Of a stretch of 64,000 bases of DNA, positions 57,352 to 64,000 are shown piece after piece. The stretch comes from Caprella mutica (lineage: Eukaryota > Arthropoda > Malacostraca > Amphipoda > Caprellidae): the NCBI GenBank assembly GCA_947561585.1, contig CANNZV010002594.1:27798-91797 (forward strand), in the 5' to 3' direction. The position numbers were made by a program, and so were the translations under genes. Each line of letters opens with the position of its first letter. Position 1 is the first letter of the stretch. The notes under the pieces were generated by a model. The model saw nothing but the letters and a program-made list of their open reading frames with translations, had not been told where the DNA came from and ran no database searches.

Positions 57352-60270
57352 TTCTCCTAGCTAATTATGTCCGAGAGATTAAAAGTCTTGTATCTCTCCC
57401 ATGAAACTCATTGATGGTAAATGAGGGCCCTTTTGGAGAGTACGATATCCATTCTCACTCATCAAATATCAATGAATAACTAGAAGCAGATGAAGCAAAC
57501 GCTTATACATATTAACAGAACCCTGAATAGATCATTAGTCTCACTTGGCACACCTTTAATAATGCAATTAAAAGAACCACAAGATAGATTTAAGCTACAA
57601 TCAAGAAAACTGCTAGCGAGCAGCTCTGCTTTAATAATTATTAACAATAGAAGGATTGTTAATACGCTGAACTTGTATCTTTACTTAATCTTTCAATTTC
57701 TATAATTTGATAATCATTTAATCAGACATAATCTTTTTAATCTTGTACACTGTTCATTAGAAGGAAATGCTATTTAAATTTATGGTCATGTTATTCTCGC
57801 TAGGAGCTCGAATATAATTATAAACGAATAGCTTTGATGTAAGTCGCTAATATAACTTGTAACTTCAGAACATAACTTTATAACTTGTAACCCAGAGCTA
57901 TAACTTGTAACTCAGAATATAACTTTATAATTTGTACTAAGTTATATAACTTCATGAACTTTGTAAATCAGTTATACAACTTAGAATATTGAGTTCTTTT
58001 TCTATAGATAGAATTGAAATTAATACTTAATTAATTTAAAAAGAATTTTGAAAAGTACTATCAGTACCTTAACAGAAGTTTATTCACTCACTGGAAGGTT
58101 GGACTCTCCAGTTCATCCTTTAAATACCATTGGCACCTAACTAAAGTATTCATAGTTCACGATGGTCTCTTGAAGACTGGTTGGTCGGACCAAGTCCGGT
58201 CGGACTTGTCCATCCACGGGTTTCGTGAGTTGGCAACTCAAACCCTTGTTTATTTTAAACCCTTAAGTTTACTCAACCGCTAGTTTATTTAAAACTTGTG
58301 TTGTGTTATTTGAAGACTTGTGCGTAAGTCTTAGAACTCTGTACTATTCGAACTTTAATATAAGTACACCCATTTAAAACTTCCTTGTGTTTAATTTACT
58401 TCCTAAAAACTTTTACCGTTTAGTCATTTGTCAGTTTAATAGAATTCAATCAATTACCTCCAAGTCTCTTCAAGTTAAGATAATACAAATAATTGTTAAA
58501 GAACCCGGAGACTTAATTTGCTCTATGGGATAAGTTTATTAACAAGCCTCATCTACTTAGAAAATAGGTGATAATTTACTATCAATCCCATAGGAAAAGG
58601 GCAATTTAATATTGGCATCTTCAAACGGTCTTGAAGAAAAGAGGGAGGAAAAAAGAGGTTAGAATCTATTAACGAAAAGAACTGACTTAATATAAATGGT
58701 TTAAAGATTTTTAGAGAAGTAAAAGGAAAGTTGGAAAGACAGTGTCAGTGATAAAGAGGGTACAAAACCAGAACTATGAAACCCTAGTGTTATACAGTGT
58801 TAATCACTAGGTAAGCATTGAATGTAATGCGAGTGAACTAGCCAATCACACTCCTTCCGATAAAAGGACATTACGGGAGCAACTCTACAATGCCGATGGG
58901 AGAACACACTCTTCCATCACATATGGGAGAACACACCCTTTCAACTCACATACGGAAGTCCTGCAGCACTTCATAAAAAAGGAAGGAAAAGCAACAGAAA
59001 AGATTCACATGACATGTGAAAAGTATTCTAATAACTAATAACATTTTCAAGAAATACCGATGTAAAGTATTTCAGTGTTATACCAGTGTGAAAAATAACA
59101 CTAGTGTTAAAGTGCTACAACCACTCCTTGTGCTAAAGAAGAAGGAGGCAGCGTAAAAATTCGTTAGTTACGCTAGTTAACGCGCTGTTACCTGCGTACT
59201 ATCCGCTCTTCGGGTACTAGTGGCAAGAAAAACTGGTACGGCGACAAAGCTACTTTTGTCGTGATAAACTCACTCTTAAATAAAAAACGAATTAAAGTAA
59301 ATTAAATCGTCTCATCACTTTCGGAGTAAGTGACTGAAATTACTTTAATTGAGTGACGAGTTATTTTCTTCTTCATCAAATAAAGTTGGGAGCCCTACTC
59401 CATATACTGAATAATAGTATAATAATGACATCGCGACAGAAACTCACTTTTACCTGGCGGTAATCACCCAAGGGATTACGATGGAAAAGGCAGAAAAAAC
59501 GAGGACTTTAACACTGACAGGAAAACAGCGAATCGCAGCAGATCCAAAGCTGAGAAGAGGACAAGAAACAGCGTACAGCTGTTGACCTGCAACAGGACAA
59601 CGGGAGAATAGAAGAAATCGAATGACTCCAGAAAAATGGATCAGCAGATGACAAGAGGCAGCTCTACTATTCCCGTAAACAGAGAGGCAAAACAAGGCAA
59701 ACTACTAGGTGATGCTATTTAACTATTTAACCTAAAGTTAATATATTGTAATGAATTTTGTGTCTGGATTATAATAATGTCTACTTATATTTTTGTATTG
59801 TGTATTTTAAACTTTTATATTGTCTTTATTAATCTTTACTAATTATTAATCTTTACAGTGTATATTGAAAGGTTTGTTAGATAAAGTAGTATGTAATAAA
59901 GAATGGCTTCACCAAAATATGACACAAATAGTTACAACCTGCCGCAAAGGTTCCTAGTAATATAAAGTGGAGGGTTAAGAGGTAAAGTTGGGTAACTACG
60001 ATCCTGTCAGAACTAACCATACTTTACCTCACACGTCTAATCTAATATTTACTGAACGGTAAAGTTGGGTAAGTCCTGGTAGGTTATACACTCATTTCGC
60101 GCATTTAGTGAGTGGTAAACTCGAGTGCGGAGTTACCTACCTTTCCCTCAACACCAAATGGTGTGTGCAGTGAAAGGCACACTTGGGTGAGTTTATACAC
60201 AACTGTGCTTCTAAACAGTATTGTCCTTACGGTGAGAGGTAAAGTCGGGAAAGAACGAACCCAACTATGC
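57352..60270. other. no gene seen; minor repeats
   Basis: Contains a degenerate ATAACTTGTAAC-rich array (57850-57960), a short direct repeat GGTCGGAC (58171 and 58187), a CGACAAA...TTTTGTCG hairpin (about 59240) and several copies of GGTAAAGT(T/C)GGG (about 59980, 60060, 60240). The segment 58.7-59.7 kb has raised GC but no supported frame. Confidence 0.4.
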
Positions 60271-60274
60271 ATTT

Positions 60275-61645
60275 CATAGATCTAGTGATCCAAATGAAAT
60301 AATATTTGATCCAAGATAATATCTATTTTATCCAAGTGAATTGGAATTTGCTCAATGTGAAATTGAATTTGATCTTAATGCAATTGAATTTGATCCATGT
60401 GAAATAATACTTGATCCAAGTGAAATAATATTTGATGCAAGTGAAATAATATTTGATCCAAGTGAAATAATATTTGATGCAAGTGAAATAATATTTGATG
60501 CAAGTGAAATAATATTTGATGCAAGTGAAATAATATTTGATCCAAGTGAAATAATATTTGATGCAAGTGAAATAATATTTGATGCAAGTGAAATAATATT
60601 TGATGCAAGTGAATTATTATTTGATGCAAGTGAAATAATATTTGATGCAAGTGAAATAATATTTGATCCAAGTGAGACAATATTTGATGCAAGTGAAATA
60701 ATATTTGATGCAAGTGAAATATTATTTGATGCAAGTGAAATATTATTTGATGCAAGTGAGATAATATTTAATCCAATTGAAATAATATTTGATGCAAGTG
60801 AAATAATATTTGATGCAAGTGAAATAATATTTGATGCAAGTGAATTATTATTTGATGCAAGTGAAATAATATTTGATGCAAGTGAAATATTATTTGATGC
60901 AAGTGAAATATTATTTGATGCAAGTGAAATATTATTTGATGCAAGTGAAATATTATTTGATGCAAGTGAAGTATTATTTGATGCAAGTGAAATAATATTT
61001 GATGCAAGTGAAATAATATTTGATGCAAGTGAAATAATATTTGATGCAAGTGAATTATTATTTGATGCAAGTGAAATAATATTTGATGCAAGTGAAATAA
61101 TATTTGATCCAAGTGAGACAATATTTGATCCAAGTGAGACAATATTTGATGCAAGTGAAATAATATTTGATGCAAGTGAAATAATATTTGATGCAAGTGA
61201 AATAATATTTGATGCAAGTGAAATAATATTTGATGCAAGTGAAATAATATTTGATGCAAGTGAAATAATATTTGATGCAAGTGAGATAATATTTGATGCA
61301 AGTGAGATAATATTTGATGCAAGTGAAATAATATTTGATGCAAGTGAAATAATATTTGATGCAAGTGAAATAATATTTGATGCAAGTGAGATAATATTTG
61401 ATGCAAGTGAGATAATATTTGATGCAAGTGAAATAATATTTGATGCAAGTGAAATAATATTTGATGCAAGTGAAATAATATTTGATCCAAGTGAAATAAT
61501 ATTTGATGCAAGTGAAATATTATTTGATGCAAGTGAAATATTATTTGATGCAAGTGAAATATTATTTGATGCAAGTGAAATATTATTTGATGCAAGTAAA
61601 GTATTATTTGATGCAAGTGAAATAATATTTGATGCAAGTAACGCT
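60275..61645. repeat. 21-bp minisatellite, about 60 units
   Basis: Units of GATGCAAGTGAAATAATATT(T) with variants (GATCCAAGT; GAATTATTA; GTGAGACA). From about 60400 every unit is exactly 21 bp, so one forward and three reverse frames stay open for over 1 kb. The long forward frame has no ATG start. Left-edge units are diverged, the centre is uniform, and blocks of variants recur as higher-order repeats. Confidence 0.95.
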
Positions 61646-61689
61646 TTTAACATTTAATATATAAAAGATATATTTGTATAATTTATGAG

Positions 61690-62735
61690 AGATTATGATT
61701 GGCCACCATAATCTCTCATTGCTCACCATAATCCTTCATTGCTCATCATAATCTTCCATTGCCCACCATAATCATTCATTGCCCACAATAATCCCTCATT
61801 GTCCACCATAATCATTCAATGCCCACAATAATCTTTCATTACCCACCATGATCTTTCATTGCCAACTATAATATTTCATTGCCTACCATAATCTTTCTTT
61901 GTGCACTATGTATAATCCTTCATTATCCACCATAATCTTTCATTGCTCACCATAATCTTCCATTGCCCACCATTATCTTTCATTGCCCACCATAATCATT
62001 CATTGCCCACCATAGTTCTTCATTATCCACCATAATCTTTCATTGCTCACCATAATCTTCCATTGCCCACCATTATCTTTCATTGCCCACCATAATCATT
62101 CATTGCCCACCATAGTTCTTCATTGGCCACCATAATCCTTCATTGCCCACTATTATCCTTCATTACCCACTATAATCATTCATTGCCCACCATAGTTCTT
62201 CATTGGCCACTATAATCCTTCATTGCCCACCATAATCTTCCATTTGTCACCATAATCCTTCATTGCCCACTATAATCCTTCTTTACCCACCATAATCTTT
62301 CATTGTCCACTATAATCTTTCTTTGCCCTCCATAATCTTTCATTGCCACCATGATCTTTCATTGCCCACCATAATCTTTCTTTGCCCTCCATAATCTTTC
62401 ATTGCCCTCCATAATCTTTCTTTGCCAACCATAATCTTTCATTGCCCACCATAATCTTACATTGCCAACTATAATCTTTCATAGCCAACCATAATCTTCC
62501 ATTGCCCACATAATCTTCCATTGCCCACCATAATCTCCCATTGCCAACCATAATCTTCCATTGCCAACCATAATCTTCCATTGCCCACCATAACCTTCCA
62601 TTGCCCACATAATCTTCCATTGCCCACCATAATCTTCCATTGCCCACCATAATAATCTATCACGGCCAACCAAAATATTCTATCATTGCCCACCATAATA
62701 ATATATCATTGTCCACCATAATAATTTCCAAAATC
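61690..62735. repeat. 20-bp minisatellite, about 50 units
   Basis: Units of CATTGCCCACCATAATCTTT with many variants. A block of about nine units with CATAGTTCTTCATT is repeated (from about 61915, 62020 and partly 62105). Separated from the 21-bp array by only ~45 bp. Short open frames on the minus strand are by-products. Confidence 0.95.
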
Positions 62736-64000
62736 CTCCACTTTAATTTGTCTATCTATATCTTTCATGCATTATACGTAAAGTTTATTTACATTAAAAT
62801 TAATTACATAAAATTTTTAACATAAATACATACAAATACCTCTTCGTAGTTCACGTCCCTGAATGAAATAAGGACGTGCACTAGGAATGGGGTATTTATA
62901 AATTAATTTATCTCAAATTTAATTAAATTTCATTTGATTAAAATATATCGCACAAATAGATTTTAATAATTATTGACAGAAAAATTAGTATCTTAACTAC
63001 GAATACAAATAATACCAAAAAGGAATATTTGAATTTAAAATTCAGCAAATTAAAGAATATAGATTTGGAAAACAAATTGAAATATATATACTCTTGCTTT
63101 CTCTTAAAATGGTTATCAATATAAGAAAATTATTAATTTATGATTACCCAATTCTTAGTTCCCGTGAAATTACGGTCAGATGAAATGTTATTCCACAACG
63201 TGCAAAAAAGTCTATGGGAAAATGTAACCACATTTAAAAAAATGTTATTTTTTTTAATTTCATTATCATTATTTTTGAGAATGCCAGTTTGATGAAACAG
63301 ACTATGCAATTGTAGAGTAAAAAAACCTGAACAAAATATAAACAAACACCATGGTCAAATAATGAGAGAGAAATAGGGATTTTAATAAAGTTTAAATTTT
63401 ACGTTTTTTTGTGGGGGGGGGGGGGTAAAATATAAAATAGTGAGACACTCCCTTTAAAGACGATATTTTTACATTAAAAAGGAAGAGAAAACAAATGAGG
63501 TTAATTCCAAACGTTTGTTAGAATGTTCGATATCTTAGTAATATTACGATACCAGTTTTGTTCAATTTACTTTAGTAATTAACTGAAGCCTAATTCACCA
63601 ACTAATATTTCTTGGTAGTCAACTATAACCCAATTGGATTTTTGATCCCTGGTTACTACCTGACTATAGTATCTATGTACCTATTTAGTAATTAACAAAC
63701 TAATGTTGCTAGGGGTTACTATTCACTAGTCCGACGCCCCAATAGTCCGACACTTTAGTAATTTAATACTGATTTAACATAAATATCGGGGCACGTGCCG
63801 CCCCCCGAACCCCCCTGCCAAGTCATTAAACAATCATGAAGTGTGCCGTACAACAAACTACAGATACGACAAACTACATTAAATGATGAAATACAATGAG
63901 GGAATAAATAAATAATAAATATATATAGAACTAAAGTAATATGAAAGTGTGATATTAAATTTAAAAAATGAAAGAAATTAAAAATTATTTTAATATTTAG
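62736..64000. other. no gene seen; G-run and possible element end
   Basis: AT-rich sequence with a run of about 14 G at 63412-63425. At 63728-63830 the motif AGTCCGAC occurs twice, followed by a GC-rich GGGGCACGTGCCGCCCCCC segment, which may be one end of an element running out of the window. Confidence 0.4.

Noticed and set aside
60341..61657. 438-codon repetitive protein (FDASEII repeats)
   Set aside because: Produced by a 21-bp minisatellite; no ATG start and equally long frames exist on the opposite strand.
61690..62735. CRISPR-like array
   Set aside because: Units are head-to-tail without spacers and the genome is eukaryotic.

Overview
The window looks like a piece of an AT-rich arthropod genome, most probably an insect. 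A hemipteran is plausible but not shown. Evidence: spliced genes with GT/AG introns, C2H2 zinc-finger exons, an I/jockey-type LINE, Copia elements whose primer-binding site matches the anticodon region of initiator tRNA-Met, and many pogo, Tc1/mariner, hAT and TTAA-type DNA transposons. No bacterial operon, rRNA or functional tRNA gene was seen. Most of the sequence is layered mobile DNA; nearly every element is decayed or nested in another.

Layout. 1-5.9 kb: the 3' end of a mariner-like element inserted into a LINE, with a four-copy motif in the LINE 3' region. 6.1-8.6 kb: nested inverted repeats around a pogo-like element that carries a 22-bp minisatellite. 9.1-16.5 kb: a decayed multi-exon transposase-like gene (minus strand) interrupted by a 3.5-kb pogo-type transposon that has its own four-exon transposase. 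16.6-18.4 kb: a third TA-flanked element. 19.4-20.5 kb: a non-autonomous hAT element. 20.6-21.9 kb: a dispersed repeat containing a foldback element. 22.9-29.8 kb: a Copia element with both LTRs, one LTR carrying a TTAA-type MITE and gag carrying a solo LTR of another element. 30-33 kb: TTAA-type and small inverted-repeat elements. 34-38 kb: a candidate host gene that begins with an open pogo-derived N-terminus and appears to continue, in phase, into small exons and a C2H2 zinc-finger exon. 39.4-48.5 kb: a second, ruined Copia element containing a foldback MITE, a Tc1 element and a 3.3-kb palindromic element. 49-55 kb: hAT-like ends, a repeat family ending CCAGCAAACAT, a tRNA-derived SINE, and a pseudogene of a widespread uncharacterised family. 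56.4-57.4 kb: a second acidic-plus-zinc-finger exon with an in-frame stop. 60.3-62.7 kb: two adjacent minisatellites of 21 bp and 20 bp.

Two observations stand out. First, the 34-38 kb gene may be a domesticated pogo transposase fused to zinc fingers, possibly using the 56.4-kb exon as an alternative 3' end. Second, the palindrome TAGCTA is over-represented in the left 41 kb, and in four internal comparisons of related copies one copy has TA where the other has TAGCTA. That is what excision footprints of a TA-inserting element with GC...GC ends would look like, and pogo-like elements with such ends are present here. All claims come from reading the sequence; no database search was run.
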